Shown in pieces: positions 17,625 to 27,592 of a DNA stretch of 33,331 nucleotides (position 1 is its first letter; every line of letters begins with the position of its first letter). The translations under genes and the position numbers were made by a program. The notes under the pieces were generated by a model, which saw nothing but the letters and a program-made list of their open reading frames with translations, ran no database searches and had not been told where the DNA came from. Source of the DNA: Chloroflexota bacterium (GTDB lineage Bacteria > Chloroflexota > Dormibacteria > Dormibacterales > Dormibacteraceae); contig VBII01000044.1 of assembly GCA_005887735.1 (NCBI GenBank), positions 1 to 33,331 on the forward strand. The letters are read 5' to 3'.

Positions 17625-18682
17625 CGCAGCCCGCCCAGGGCAAGCTTCCAGGCCAGAGCCGTCGACTTCATCGGGTCCTCACACTCTCTCGACGCGGCTT
17701 CGCCGTCGGTGCTCGACTTGCACACCACCAGTGCGCCATATTTCCCCGACGCAAAGACGTAGTGGTACACACCTGCGGCAGGTGATCCTCCGATGGAGAG
17801 ATAGGCGCCACCGATGCCATTTGAATCTGGCGTGCCGGGGCTGAACGCTTTGGCCCAATCAGCTGCATCGGCACTGGTGGGAAACGTGAGGAGGCCGGTC
17901 TGCACCTCCATGTGCGTGTCGTTGTTCAACGCATAGTCGCCGTACGCGAAGTCGTTGATGCCGCCGCCGCGCATCAACGCCAGGATGGGGTCGGGTATAG
18001 CGGCCAGGATCATGACGACAAACGATTCGACGGGAAGTTGTGTCGACCCCAGCAAGGTTATGTCCAGCCCGGGAGGCGGGAGCAGGTTCGGGTCGACGGA
18101 AGTGGACTTGGCGTGTAGCTTGCTCAGGTCTTTCAGTCCCGCTACGAACTTGCTCGCGTTCTTGCCCAGCTGCGTCACAGTCGGAATCGCGTCCTTACGT
18201 GTCCAGACGATCTGAACCACGACCTGGCCGACGCGGACAAAGGTCCGGGTTGCGAACGGCGCGGCACTGCTTCCTTGCAGGCCGTAGTAGAGGACCTGAT
18301 CGCCGACCTTCGGACTCGTTGGTGAAGTGCCGTAGGCGTTCTGGTACTCGGTCATTGCAGACGTCGCCGAAGACGTCTTGTCGTACACCGTGTAGCGCGC
18401 CAGCATCTGCTCGGCGGTGCCCAGGTGGACGTAGGGCTGGCTGACCCAGAATCGAACGGTGGTCGGGGTGCTCATCGAATCGAGCGGCAACACCCCGAAG
18501 GTGGGTGTGCCGACCCACCAGTCGTTGTCCCCCAGCAGCTTCCGCACGTCGGCCTGGTTCGGGACGACCGAGTAGATGTCGGCCGGCTTGCCGTTGAAGC
18601 CTCCCGCAACGAGCGACGCGCAGGATGCACCGACCATCGCGAGGGCGAGCAGAACCGCGAATCGCGGCGCGCTCCTAGTCAA
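17621..18682 (-). CDS. Putative lipoprotein, unknown function
   Basis: TTG start; signal peptide with lipobox VGASC; 353 aa without other recognised motifs. Confidence 0.7.
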   Translation of the reverse strand: MTRSAPRFAVLLALAMVGASCASLVAGGFNGKPADIYSVVPNQADVRKLLGDNDWWVGTPTFGVLPLDSMSTPTTVRFWVSQPYVHLGTAEQMLARYTVYDKTSSATSAMTEYQNAYGTSPTSPKVGDQVLYYGLQGSSAAPFATRTFVRVGQVVVQIVWTRKDAIPTVTQLGKNASKFVAGLKDLSKLHAKSTSVDPNLLPPPGLDITLLGSTQLPVESFVVMILAAIPDPILALMRGGGINDFAYGDYALNNDTHMEVQTGLLTFPTSADAADWAKAFSPGTPDSNGIGGAYLSIGGSPAAGVYHYVFASGKYGALVVCKSSTDGEAASRECEDPMKSTALAWKLALGGLR

Positions 18683-20456
18683 GCTTGAGCACCGCCATGA
18701 ACGCCTCTTGCGGAATCTCGACTGCGCCGACTCTTTTCATTCGCCGCTTGCCTTCCTTCTGCTTTTCCAACAGTTTGCGTTTGCGGGTGATGTCTCCGCC
18801 ATAGCATTTCGCGAGAACGTCCTTCCGGATCGCGGAAATGGTCTCCCGAGCGACCACCTTGCCGCCGATCGCCGCCTGGATCGGCACCTCGTACATCTGG
18901 CGCGGAATGATCGACTTCAGCTTCTCCACCAGGCGGCGCCCCTGCGCCTGGGCCTTGCTGCGGTGGGTGATCAGGGAAAGCGCATCGACCGGCTCGCCGG
19001 CCACCAGCACGTCCAGCTTGACCAGGTCACCCTCGCGGAAGCCGATCATCTCGTAATCCATCGATGCGTAACCCTTGGAGCGTGACTTCAGCTGGTCGTA
19101 GAAGTCGTGGATGATCTCGCCAAGCGGGATCTCGTACTCGAGGACGACGCGGTCACCGGGCCGGTGCTCGAGATGCTTGAAGGCGCCGCGCCGCTCCTGA
19201 CAGAGCTCCATCATCGGGCCCACATAAGTGGACGGGACGATGATCGACAGCTTCACAAACGGCTCGGAGATGGACTCGATCAACGTCGGGTCCGGCAGCA
19301 GGGCGGGGTTGTCGACCTCGATCACCTCACCGCGCTTCAGCAGTACCTGGTACTCGACCGTCGGCGCGGTCGTGATCAGGTCGAGCTCGAACTCGCGCTC
19401 CAGTCGCTCCTGGACGATCTCGAGGTGGAGAAGGCCCAGGAATCCGCATCGAAATCCAAACCCCAGCGCGGCCGAGTTCTCGGGCTCGTAGGACAGCGCC
19501 GCGTCGTTGAGCTGCAGCTTCTCCAGCGCCTCTTTCAGGTCGGAGAACTGGTCGGACTCGGTCGGAAAGAGACCGGCGAAAACCATCGGCTTGACCTGCC
19601 GGTAGCCGGGCAGCGCGATGGTCGCGCCGTGCTCGGCGGCGGTGATGGTGTCGCCCACGCGAGCGTCGACGACGTTTTTGATCGCCGCGATCACGTAGCC
19701 GACTTCGCCTGCGGTCAGCTTCTCGGCTGGCCGCGGTCGAGGCGCAAACCAGCCTACTTCGTCGACGTCGTGGATCTTGCCCGTGTTCATCATCCGGATC
19801 CGTGACTTCGGAACGATCTCGCCGTCGACGACGCGCACGTACGTGATGACGCCCCGGTACGCGTCGTAATGCGAGTCGAAGATCAGCGCGCGCAGCGGCT
19901 TGGACGGATCGCCACGCGGCGGCGGCACGCGCGTCACCACGGCCTCGAGGATCTCCTCGGTGCCGATGCCCAGCTTGGCCGAGGCGAAGATGACCTGCTC
20001 GCGCGGGATTCCCGTCACATCCGAGATCTCCTCGGCAACCATCTCCGGCTGCGCGGCGTCGAGGTCGATCTTGTTGACGACCGGCACGATGGTCAGCCCG
20101 GCTTCGACGGCCTGGTACAGATTGGCGAGCGTCTGGGCCTCGATGCCCTGCGCCGCGTCAACGACCAGGATCGCCCCCTCGCACGCCGCTAGGGACCGCG
20201 AGACCTCGTATGCGAAGTCGACGTGGCCGGGGGTGTCGATGAGATTGAGCTCGTAACTCTGCCCGTCATGAGCCGGGTAGGTCATGCGGACCGCCTGCAG
20301 CTTGATCGTGATCCCGCGCTCGCGTTCCAGGTCCATCGTGTCGAGGACCTGGTCCTGCATCTCCCGCTGGCTGATCGACCCGGTGTGCTCGAGCAGCCGG
20401 TCCGCCAGCGTCGATTTGCCGTGATCGATGTGGGCGATGATGCAGAAGTTCCGCAC
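18675..20456 (-). CDS. lepA: Elongation factor 4 (LepA)
   Basis: [55 protein letters not shown], and a C-terminal region characteristic of LepA. Confidence 0.97.
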   Translation of the reverse strand: MRNFCIIAHIDHGKSTLADRLLEHTGSISQREMQDQVLDTMDLERERGITIKLQAVRMTYPAHDGQSYELNLIDTPGHVDFAYEVSRSLAACEGAILVVDAAQGIEAQTLANLYQAVEAGLTIVPVVNKIDLDAAQPEMVAEEISDVTGIPREQVIFASAKLGIGTEEILEAVVTRVPPPRGDPSKPLRALIFDSHYDAYRGVITYVRVVDGEIVPKSRIRMMNTGKIHDVDEVGWFAPRPRPAEKLTAGEVGYVIAAIKNVVDARVGDTITAAEHGATIALPGYRQVKPMVFAGLFPTESDQFSDLKEALEKLQLNDAALSYEPENSAALGFGFRCGFLGLLHLEIVQERLEREFELDLITTAPTVEYQVLLKRGEVIEVDNPALLPDPTLIESISEPFVKLSIIVPSTYVGPMMELCQERRGAFKHLEHRPGDRVVLEYEIPLGEIIHDFYDQLKSRSKGYASMDYEMIGFREGDLVKLDVLVAGEPVDALSLITHRSKAQAQGRRLVEKLKSIIPRQMYEVPIQAAIGGKVVARETISAIRKDVLAKCYGGDITRKRKLLEKQKEGKRRMKRVGAVEIPQEAFMAVLKLD

Positions 20457-20465
20457 CAGCGCCTG

Positions 20466-20792
20466 GTGCTGCTTGCGATCGGAGTGCTGCTTTGCGCTGC
20501 CGGGCTGGCGCTTCTGGTGAACCTCTTGGGGGCCGGCGATTACGTCATGCGGAGGGTCACATCCAGGTATCTCGGCAGCCTGCCGCCCGGCTTCGCCGCG
20601 TCCAAACGGGGCTTTCGGATCTACGCCACCCTTGTGCTGGCGGTCGGCCTGATGTGCGTCGGATTGAGCCTTGTCGAGCGGGCGCTGCCCCTGGCGGCCG
20701 GGCTGATCGTGCTGGGCGCCGTGGTTTTCGGCATCGCCTCGGTGGTCGCCATCGCCGGCGAGGTCGAAACGGCTCGCCGGCCCAAGAGTTGA
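20466..20792 (+). CDS. Small multi-TM protein, unknown function
   Basis: Distal part of ORF 20223..20792, from a GTG at 20466: [21 protein letters not shown]...[49 protein letters not shown]. Divergent from lepA. Confidence 0.6.
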   Translation: MLLAIGVLLCAAGLALLVNLLGAGDYVMRRVTSRYLGSLPPGFAASKRGFRIYATLVLAVGLMCVGLSLVERALPLAAGLIVLGAVVFGIASVVAIAGEVETARRPKS

Positions 20793-20819
20793 GCCGCATC
20801 AAAAGTCCGCATGGTCTGA

Positions 20820-21491
20820 CTAGCCGCCGCGGGAGGCCAGGGCGATCGACAGCCCAACCAGCGCCGCGGTGTCCGCGCGCAGGTTGCGCGAGCCCAAAGA
20901 CGCAGTAGTCATCCCGAGCTGAAGCTCCCGCTCCGTCCATCCCCCCTCGGGACCGATGAAGAGCGCGAGGTCGCGTGGGGTCGTCAGGTCGGCCAGCCTC
21001 TGCGGCGATTCTCGCGCCAGCAGCACCGGAAAGTCCTCAGCGCCGATCGCAGCGTCCGCCGACGACGCCGTAAGAACCTCGGGGACCCGAAGACGCGCGG
21101 CCAGCATCGCCGCCTCGCGGCAGATCGTGTTCCATCGCTCCAGCTTCTCGCCGCGGCCGACGCTGCGGTCGGCCTGGAAAATGACGAACGCGTAGGCGCC
21201 GGCCTCGGTGCAGCGCGAAAGGACCAGCTCGAGCGCAGGGGCCGGCAGGTTGGCGATCGCGATCGTGATGCGCGCCGCCGGCTCCGGCTGATGAGGTCGC
21301 TCCGCCACGACGACGCCCTCGACTCGCGTCGTCGAGACCGAATCCAACTGCACGGTCAGCATGAAACCGTCGGGATCGATCACTTCGATCTCCTCCCCGG
21401 GCCGCGCGCGCAGCGAACGGGCGAGGTGTCGCGCGTCGGCGCCTTCGATCACGGCCCGGCCACGCTCGCGCCTGGCAAAGAACGCAGGCAA
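20820..21491 (-). CDS. rsmE: 16S rRNA (uracil-1498-N3)-methyltransferase RsmE
   Basis: N-terminal PUA-like region; FIGPEGGWTERELQL and LGSRNLRADTAALVGLSIALA motifs. Confidence 0.9.
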   Translation of the reverse strand: MPAFFARRERGRAVIEGADARHLARSLRARPGEEIEVIDPDGFMLTVQLDSVSTTRVEGVVVAERPHQPEPAARITIAIANLPAPALELVLSRCTEAGAYAFVIFQADRSVGRGEKLERWNTICREAAMLAARLRVPEVLTASSADAAIGAEDFPVLLARESPQRLADLTTPRDLALFIGPEGGWTERELQLGMTTASLGSRNLRADTAALVGLSIALASRGG

Positions 21492-21498
21492 GCTTCGG

Positions 21499-21816
21499 CT
21501 ACATCACGTTGAAGGTTTCGTAGACCGCGACCTGCGCGCCGCCCTTGATCACAGGGCAGCCCTTCGCCATCTTCGTCGCGGCATCGATCGACGGCGCCTC
21601 GACGATGCTGTAGCCAGACGCGCGCTGGCCGACCGGTCCCTTCGCGACCGTGCCGTCAGGCTTGATCTTGTTCACCGAACCCGAAAATGGGTTGCCGGGG
21701 TCGACGATGGCCGGGCCCAGCTTGGTAAACCATGTCGTCCACTGCTTCATCACGCGAGCCTGCTGCGCCGGCGTTTCTGGCATCGAGCCACCGTAATAGA
21801 CCAACAGATATTTCAT
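21499..21816 (-). CDS. YCII-related domain protein
   Basis: MKYLLVYYGGSMPE...GYSIVEAPSIDAATKMAKGCPVIKGGAQVAVYE. Confidence 0.85.
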   Translation of the reverse strand: MKYLLVYYGGSMPETPAQQARVMKQWTTWFTKLGPAIVDPGNPFSGSVNKIKPDGTVAKGPVGQRASGYSIVEAPSIDAATKMAKGCPVIKGGAQVAVYETFNVM

Positions 21817-22444
21817 TGCTTCGCCCTCCGTGTTCTCTTCGTGGTGGCGACATTCGAACGCAACTCGCTGATCAACGCAAGTGCTGCGTTCAGCCGCTCG
21901 CGGTTCGCCGGCGTGTTGAGCCAGCGGTTCTGTCCGGATGGATGGGGCAGCGGAACGATGACCGGCCGCTCACCGAACCTCTTGCCGATTCGCTCTTCGA
22001 GCGAGCCTGGCCCAATGAAACGGGCGATCGCCATCTGTCCGACGGGGATCAGCACCTTGGGCTGGAGCAGCTTCAGCTCGGCGTCCAGCCAGTGCGCGCA
22101 GTTGGCGACTGCGGCGGGTGGCGGCCGCAGGTCTCCAGTGTTCTGGCGATTGCGCCCGGGGAAGCAGCGCATCAGCGCCGCGATGTAGGTCAGCCGGCGG
22201 AACTCTTCGGCGTCGCGAAACCCTGCGCGCAGCATCCAGCGGTCGAGCTCCTTGCCCGCGCGTCCCGAAAACGGCCGTCGCGACTCACGTTCCATGGGAC
22301 CCGGCGCCTGTCCGACGAGAAGAAACGGCGCTCCCCACTCGCCCTCGAAAGTCGGATTGGCTTCGGGGATGACGCCCTGGTCGGCGCAGACGTGGCAAGC
22401 CCGGCAGGCTGCCTGATGGGCAAGCAGGGCGGTGCGAGATCGAA
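21813..22444 (-). CDS. Uracil-DNA glycosylase superfamily protein (start uncertain)
   Basis: CRACHVC, LLVGQAPGPMERESRRPFSGRAGKELDRWML, LIPVGQMAIARF, PLPHPSGQNRW. The track ORF extends to 22601, but the first ~50 aa overlap the neighbouring gene and look non-native. Confidence 0.8.
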
Positions 22445-23455
22445 TCAGATCACGCGAGCCAGGCGGGGGTTCGGCGCAGCGCCGGGAATGCGGCCCCGTT
22501 TGGTCATGGGTTTGCCCGCGATCTCCTTGATATCCGCCGTGAAGGCGATCGGCGGGGCGGAGCTGATCGCCATCCCGACGCCGTACGAGTGAATCGGACA
22601 CTTCGCCGACTCGAACTGGCGAATCCGTTCGGCGTCCAGGCCTCCCGAGACGAAGATGCCGACGTCCGAATGGCCGGCCCCATCGAGCCGCGCGCGGACC
22701 TCCTTCACCAGGTCGACGGTGACTCCCCCTCGCTCGCCCGGCGTGTCAAGGCGGACTCCCCGCAGGCGCTTGCCCAGCGCCTCCGCGACGCGAAGCGATT
22801 CCTCCGCCTCGTCCTTGAACGTGTCGACCAGCACGATGCGCAGCACGTCGTCTCCCATGTTCTTGTCGAACGCCAGCGCCGCTTTCACGGTGTCGCCGAA
22901 CAGAAGGATCATCGAGTGCGGCATGGTCCCCGACGCACCCTCCAGCCCGGCGAGCTGCGCCCCAAGGGGTGTTGCGCAGCCGGCGCACCCGCCGACGACG
23001 GCCGAATACTCCATGGTCGGACCGATGAGCGGGTGGACATGCCGGGCGCCGAAGCTGATCACGCGCTTTCCGTTCGCGGCGTCCACGACCTCGCGCGCGG
23101 CGGTCGCCCAGCCGGTGCAGCTCGAAAGCATGCCGAGCAGCGCCGTCTCATAGACACCGAATCTCGAGTAAGGTGCGCGCACGCGCAGCGCCGTCTCCTT
23201 AGCGCCGATGGCCGCGCCCTCGGCGATCGCGTACGCCTCGTCGCCTTCCTGCAGCACTTCCGTGAGCAACCGCACTGCCTCGGCCACTCCGCACAGCACA
23301 CCCGGGCGGCCGGCGAAGAAATCCATTGCGACGACCGCATCGACGTGTGCGCCGGCGAGGGTTCTCTGCGCGCGCTGGAAGTAGACGTCGGAGGCCGCGG
23401 TGGAGTAATAGGTGAGCAGGTGGCTGCCCGGAGCGAGCGCCGTCACCTGCTTCAT
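22445..23455 (-). CDS. Nicotinate phosphoribosyltransferase-like protein
   Basis: STAASDVYFQRAQ, SFGARHVHP, GTMPHSMI, VDTFKDEAEE, VGIFVSGGLDAERI, YGVGMAISSAPP. Confidence 0.88.
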   Translation of the reverse strand: MKQVTALAPGSHLLTYYSTAASDVYFQRAQRTLAGAHVDAVVAMDFFAGRPGVLCGVAEAVRLLTEVLQEGDEAYAIAEGAAIGAKETALRVRAPYSRFGVYETALLGMLSSCTGWATAAREVVDAANGKRVISFGARHVHPLIGPTMEYSAVVGGCAGCATPLGAQLAGLEGASGTMPHSMILLFGDTVKAALAFDKNMGDDVLRIVLVDTFKDEAEESLRVAEALGKRLRGVRLDTPGERGGVTVDLVKEVRARLDGAGHSDVGIFVSGGLDAERIRQFESAKCPIHSYGVGMAISSAPPIAFTADIKEIAGKPMTKRGRIPGAAPNPRLARVI

Positions 23456-23489
23456 GCCGCATTGAACTTAGCAGCCCCGGTAACATCCC

Positions 23490-24575
23490 GTGCCGATGGC
23501 CACGCCTTCGTCGCAACAGGTGCTAGAGGTTCTCGGCCGGATCAAAGACCCTGACCTCGGCCGCGACGTCGTGAGCCTGGGGATGATCAAGGAGCTCGAC
23601 GTCAGCCCGCAGGGCAAGGTCAGCTTCACGTTTGAGCTCACGACTCCCGCGTGCCCGGTGCGCGACCGGTTCAAGTCGCAAGCCGAGGATGCGATCAACG
23701 AGCTTCCTGGCGTGACCGGGGTCGAGGTGCGGATGACAGCCAACGTGCGGCCCGCTTTCCTGCGGCCGAAGCCCTCCGAGATCCTGCCGGGCGTGAAGCA
23801 GACGATCGCGGTCGCTTCCGGCAAGGGCGGGGTCGGCAAGTCGACGGTCGCGGTGAATCTCGCGGCCGCTTTGCGCAAGAGCGGCGCTTCGGTTGGGCTG
23901 CTCGACGCCGACATCTACGGGCCGTCGATTCCCGCGATGACCGGCTCTCGCGTCGTCCCTCAGCAGGTCAACGGCCACCTCCTCCCCATCGACGCGCACG
24001 GCATGAAGCTGATGTCCTTCGGCCACATCAATCCCGGCGACCAGCCGACGATTTACCGCGGCCCCATGGTGGGCAAGGCGATCGAGGCGATGATGGTGCA
24101 GGTCGACTGGGGCCAGCTCGACTACCTGGTCATCGACCTGCCGCCGGGCACGGGCGACGCATCACTGACCCTGGCGCAGGCTGTGCCCCTGACCGGAGTG
24201 GCCATCGTGTGCACACCACAAGACGTCGCCACCGACATCGCGGTCAAGGCCCTGCAGATGTTCCGCAAGCTCAACGTGACACCGCTCGGGCTGATCGAGA
24301 ACATGAGCTGGTACGTCTGCCCCGATTGCGGCCATCGCCACGAGATCTTCAGCCACGGCGGGGCCGAGGCCGCGGCCAAGCGCCTGGGGGTTCCCTTCCT
24401 CGGAGCGATCCCTCTGGAGGAAGGCATCCGTCAGGATGCGGACACGGGAACCCCAGTCGTCATCTCGCGACCGGAATCGGCGGGCGCGAAGGCGTTTGTC
24501 GAGATCGCGTCGCAGGTCGCGGCCCGCACTTCGATCCAATCGTTTCGCCAGCTTCCCGTCATCAACGTGCACTAG
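23490..24575 (+). CDS. Mrp/ApbC-type iron-sulfur cluster carrier P-loop ATPase with N-terminal DUF59
   Basis: DUF59-like N-terminus; VASGKGGVGKSTVAVNLAAAL; DADIYGPSIPAM; IENMSWYVCPDCGHRHEIF. Confidence 0.95.
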   Translation: MPMATPSSQQVLEVLGRIKDPDLGRDVVSLGMIKELDVSPQGKVSFTFELTTPACPVRDRFKSQAEDAINELPGVTGVEVRMTANVRPAFLRPKPSEILPGVKQTIAVASGKGGVGKSTVAVNLAAALRKSGASVGLLDADIYGPSIPAMTGSRVVPQQVNGHLLPIDAHGMKLMSFGHINPGDQPTIYRGPMVGKAIEAMMVQVDWGQLDYLVIDLPPGTGDASLTLAQAVPLTGVAIVCTPQDVATDIAVKALQMFRKLNVTPLGLIENMSWYVCPDCGHRHEIFSHGGAEAAAKRLGVPFLGAIPLEEGIRQDADTGTPVVISRPESAGAKAFVEIASQVAARTSIQSFRQLPVINVH

Positions 24576-24584
24576 GCAAAGCCG

Positions 24585-24896
24585 CTGCAAGACCCGGATC
24601 CGTTTCCGACCAACGTCGACGTCGACCGCGCGCGCCAGGTGATGGAGATCACGTGGGAAGACGGAACGCGATCGACTTATTCAGGTGAGCAGCTGCGATG
24701 GGCTTGCCCGTGCGCCGAGTGTCGAGGCGAGGCCGGCATGGCAGGCCGGTTGTCACGTGTGAAGTCGCTCAGCGATGCGGAGCTGAAGATTCGCGATGTG
24801 ACGCTGGTCGGTCAGTACGCGCTGCAGATTGCGTTCGAGAGCGGTCACGCGACGGGGATCTATACGTTTTCCCTCCTCCGGCACCTCATGACATAA
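24585..24896 (+). CDS. DUF971 domain protein (start uncertain)
   Basis: MEITWEDGTRSTYSGEQLRWACPCAECR...YALQIAFESGHATGIYTFSLLRHL; track ORF begins at 24639, reading frame open back to about 24585. Confidence 0.8.
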   Translation: MQDPDPFPTNVDVDRARQVMEITWEDGTRSTYSGEQLRWACPCAECRGEAGMAGRLSRVKSLSDAELKIRDVTLVGQYALQIAFESGHATGIYTFSLLRHLMT

Positions 24897-24909
24897 TTCC
24901 CGCGGCCCG

Positions 24910-26499
24910 TTGTCGATATCTACGTCACTCCCCGAGCTCGAGCCTACGTCTCCCGCGGCCCCGCCTCTAAGGCGACCAGCGCGCCGCCGCAAGCGATTCG
25001 GCCGTCGTGGCTGGGTCGCGGCCGGCATGGTCGTCCTGGTCGTGGTCATCGGCATGGGCGCGTTCCTCGCGTACGAGAACACCCTGCCCACAACCGTTGC
25101 CACCAACGTCAAGAGTGGCCAGCGGGACGTTCCGACCGATGGCAACTTCGTCTTCAACTTCTCGCGCTCGGTGTCGATCGAAGCGGTGCGCTCCGCCTTC
25201 TCCATCACTCCTGCGACCGACGGATCGATCAGTGCAGTCACCGGTCAGTCGACCTACGCGTGGACTCCGAACAAGCCACTCCAGGAGCTGACCAGCTACA
25301 GCGTCAACTTGAGAGCGACCTCCGACACGAGCCGGCACCACGTCAATGGCGGCCAGTGGACATTCACGACGCTCATCATTCCGCGCGTCCTCGCGATCAC
25401 GGCCGGAAACGGCAGCCCTCTGAAGGACGGAACGGAGATCGATCCCGGCTCGACGATGAAGCTCACGTTCAACGACACGATGGAGCCGGTGACGATCAAG
25501 GTGAGTGTGGGAACCCAGATCGCGGCTTTGAAGTGGGCGGCGGACTACAAGAGCGCAACGTTCGTCACCGCGGGATTGCCGTCCGGGCCTCTGACGGTGC
25601 AGATCGCGCCCGGCGGCCGCGACCAGACGGGTCATCTCGTGGCGGCGGCCTTCTCATTGAAGACCGGCGTGTACTGGCACGACCACGAGCACACCGTCTC
25701 GCTGCGCTATCCCGCGCTGATCCAGATCCCCAACGACGAATTTGCGCGCGACCAGAACGGGTTGCAGGCCGCGGACATCGTCTACGAGTACCTCGCGGAA
25801 GGCGGCATCACCCGGCTGACCGCGATCTACCAGAACGCGCCCGATGTGATCGGTCCGATGCGGTCCGCGCCATTCATCTCCCCAAAGTTGGCGCGTCATT
25901 ACAAAGGCTTGTTGTTCCAATCAGGCGAGTCGCAGGCCACTCGCAATCGGGCCGCCTCCGATCCCACGCCACAGTTCTTTGACCAGGTCGGGTTTCAGTA
26001 CCGCACCGGTTCCCGCGATGCGCCGGACAACCTGCTGATCAACGGCGACCGTGTGCTGGCTGCGGAGGAGCTCTTCAACATCTCGGGATATGTCTTCCCG
26101 AAGGCCCGCCCGGCTCTATCGGGTGGTACTGCCATAAACAGCTTCACCGTTGACGAGCACTACTCCGTTTACTCATATGACGCCGCGACCGGCACATACA
26201 CCAAGACGGAAGAAGGCCATCCGTACCAGGACGTCAGCCTGCACCAGCCGCTCCGCATCGAGATGTTGATCCAGCTGCACACGCGGGAGCAGCTGCTCGA
26301 TGTGGGCGACGGCCATGGCGCGCACATCCACGACTTCGACATGGACACCAACGGCCGGATCGAGGTCTTCTACAAGGGCCAGCACTACACGGGCAACTGG
26401 GCTTCGACGGACAGCCACGGACCCCTGGCCTTCACGCTGGACAACGGCAACCCGCTGACGCTGCCCCCGGGCCTGGTCTGGATCGACGTAACGCAGTAG
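24910..26499 (+). CDS. Membrane-anchored protein with Ig-like domains and DUF3048
   Basis: N-terminal TM after an Arg-rich stretch; Ig-like region (VPTDGNFVFNFSRSVS); DUF3048-like VYEYLAEGGITRLTAIYQNAPDVIGPMRSAPFIS and C-terminal region. Confidence 0.85.
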   Translation: MSISTSLPELEPTSPAAPPLRRPARRRKRFGRRGWVAAGMVVLVVVIGMGAFLAYENTLPTTVATNVKSGQRDVPTDGNFVFNFSRSVSIEAVRSAFSITPATDGSISAVTGQSTYAWTPNKPLQELTSYSVNLRATSDTSRHHVNGGQWTFTTLIIPRVLAITAGNGSPLKDGTEIDPGSTMKLTFNDTMEPVTIKVSVGTQIAALKWAADYKSATFVTAGLPSGPLTVQIAPGGRDQTGHLVAAAFSLKTGVYWHDHEHTVSLRYPALIQIPNDEFARDQNGLQAADIVYEYLAEGGITRLTAIYQNAPDVIGPMRSAPFISPKLARHYKGLLFQSGESQATRNRAASDPTPQFFDQVGFQYRTGSRDAPDNLLINGDRVLAAEELFNISGYVFPKARPALSGGTAINSFTVDEHYSVYSYDAATGTYTKTEEGHPYQDVSLHQPLRIEMLIQLHTREQLLDVGDGHGAHIHDFDMDTNGRIEVFYKGQHYTGNWASTDSHGPLAFTLDNGNPLTLPPGLVWIDVTQ

Positions 26500-26611
26500 G
26501 CGACCATGGGTGTCACCCGAGCTGGGCATTTCCGCTCACCGACGGGTGCGAGCCAACTTCCTAATTGTTGCCGCCGTATACGGGCCTTGAAGGATGTAGT
26601 CTCTTTCGACC

Positions 26612-27490
26612 GTGAGACCGCCACCTGACGGGCCGATTCAGAACGCCGGCCGTCGCCGCTCGAACGACCTGGACACCAGTTTTGCCGCCGATTCGCGTCG
26701 GCGGCTGGGCGGTCATGGCCGGGCGAGACGGTTCCTGGTCTCAGATCATGGCGCCTCGGCGGCCGCCGAGGGTGTTTGGCGCGGGCTCGTGTCTGCTCTT
26801 CAGCGACATTCCGTCCAGAACGCGCTTGGCGAGATGAGTCCCGAGGACCGGGAGGTCCTCACTCTGGCCTACCTGCAGGGCTATACGAACAGCGAGATAG
26901 CGGCGAGGTTGAAAGTGTCGGCGAGCACCGTCAGGCGCCGCCTGACCGTGGCGTTGGCGCGCCTCGAGGAAGATGCTCGCCGCTCTGGAACATGGATCTC
27001 TTCAATTGCGACCGCGGTTCTTCTAAAGCTCGTCGAACCAGGCGCAAGACTCGGCCGGATGGCAGGTGGTATCCGGCACCCGGACTGGTCAGCGGGATTA
27101 GCTGCTGCAGTGGCCATCGGCGCAATGGGCGCGGTAGGAGTCGGCGTGTTCGTTGCCGATCAGCACCCCGGGATGGTCAACCGCGCCGGCGCTCCGGCCA
27201 CTGTACACATCGCCGGATTGCCGTTTGTCACAACAGCGGCTCCCCAGGCGCTCGACGAAGGTTTGCCCGCGGATCCAGCCAATATCGGTGAGGCGGGACG
27301 CCCGCCGGCCACCAGCGACAAGTCGAGCGGCGTGACGGTGGCCTCCGCGAACAAGGCTGGCGATTCCAAGGAGGGTTGCGGTGGCAACCCGACGAACGCT
27401 CCGCCGGCCGTTCCCGTCGGACCACGCGCAGGTCATCCGTCTGGTGCCCCCGTGACACATCCTTCAGCGGGAGGCTGCGACAAAGACTAA
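26612..27490 (+). CDS. Sigma-70 region-4-like HTH protein with C-terminal TM and extracytoplasmic tail
   Basis: LGEMSPEDREVLTLAYLQGYTNSEIAARLKVSASTVRRRLTVALARLEE, then a TM (GLAAAVAIGAMGAVGVGVFV) and a Pro/Gly/Ser-rich tail. No region 2 recognised. Confidence 0.65.
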   Translation: MRPPPDGPIQNAGRRRSNDLDTSFAADSRRRLGGHGRARRFLVSDHGASAAAEGVWRGLVSALQRHSVQNALGEMSPEDREVLTLAYLQGYTNSEIAARLKVSASTVRRRLTVALARLEEDARRSGTWISSIATAVLLKLVEPGARLGRMAGGIRHPDWSAGLAAAVAIGAMGAVGVGVFVADQHPGMVNRAGAPATVHIAGLPFVTTAAPQALDEGLPADPANIGEAGRPPATSDKSSGVTVASANKAGDSKEGCGGNPTNAPPAVPVGPRAGHPSGAPVTHPSAGGCDKD

Positions 27491-27592
27491 GGCGGGCATC
27501 CTCGCTGCATCAGACAGGCGGGCAATCGCGTTGTCGTTTCGCCGGCCCACGATGCAAGTTCGCTGAGACTGGCTCGTTCACACAGTTAGGGG

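Noticed and set aside
22589-23554. + strand ORF (321 aa)
   Set aside because: Shadow of the nicotinate phosphoribosyltransferase gene.
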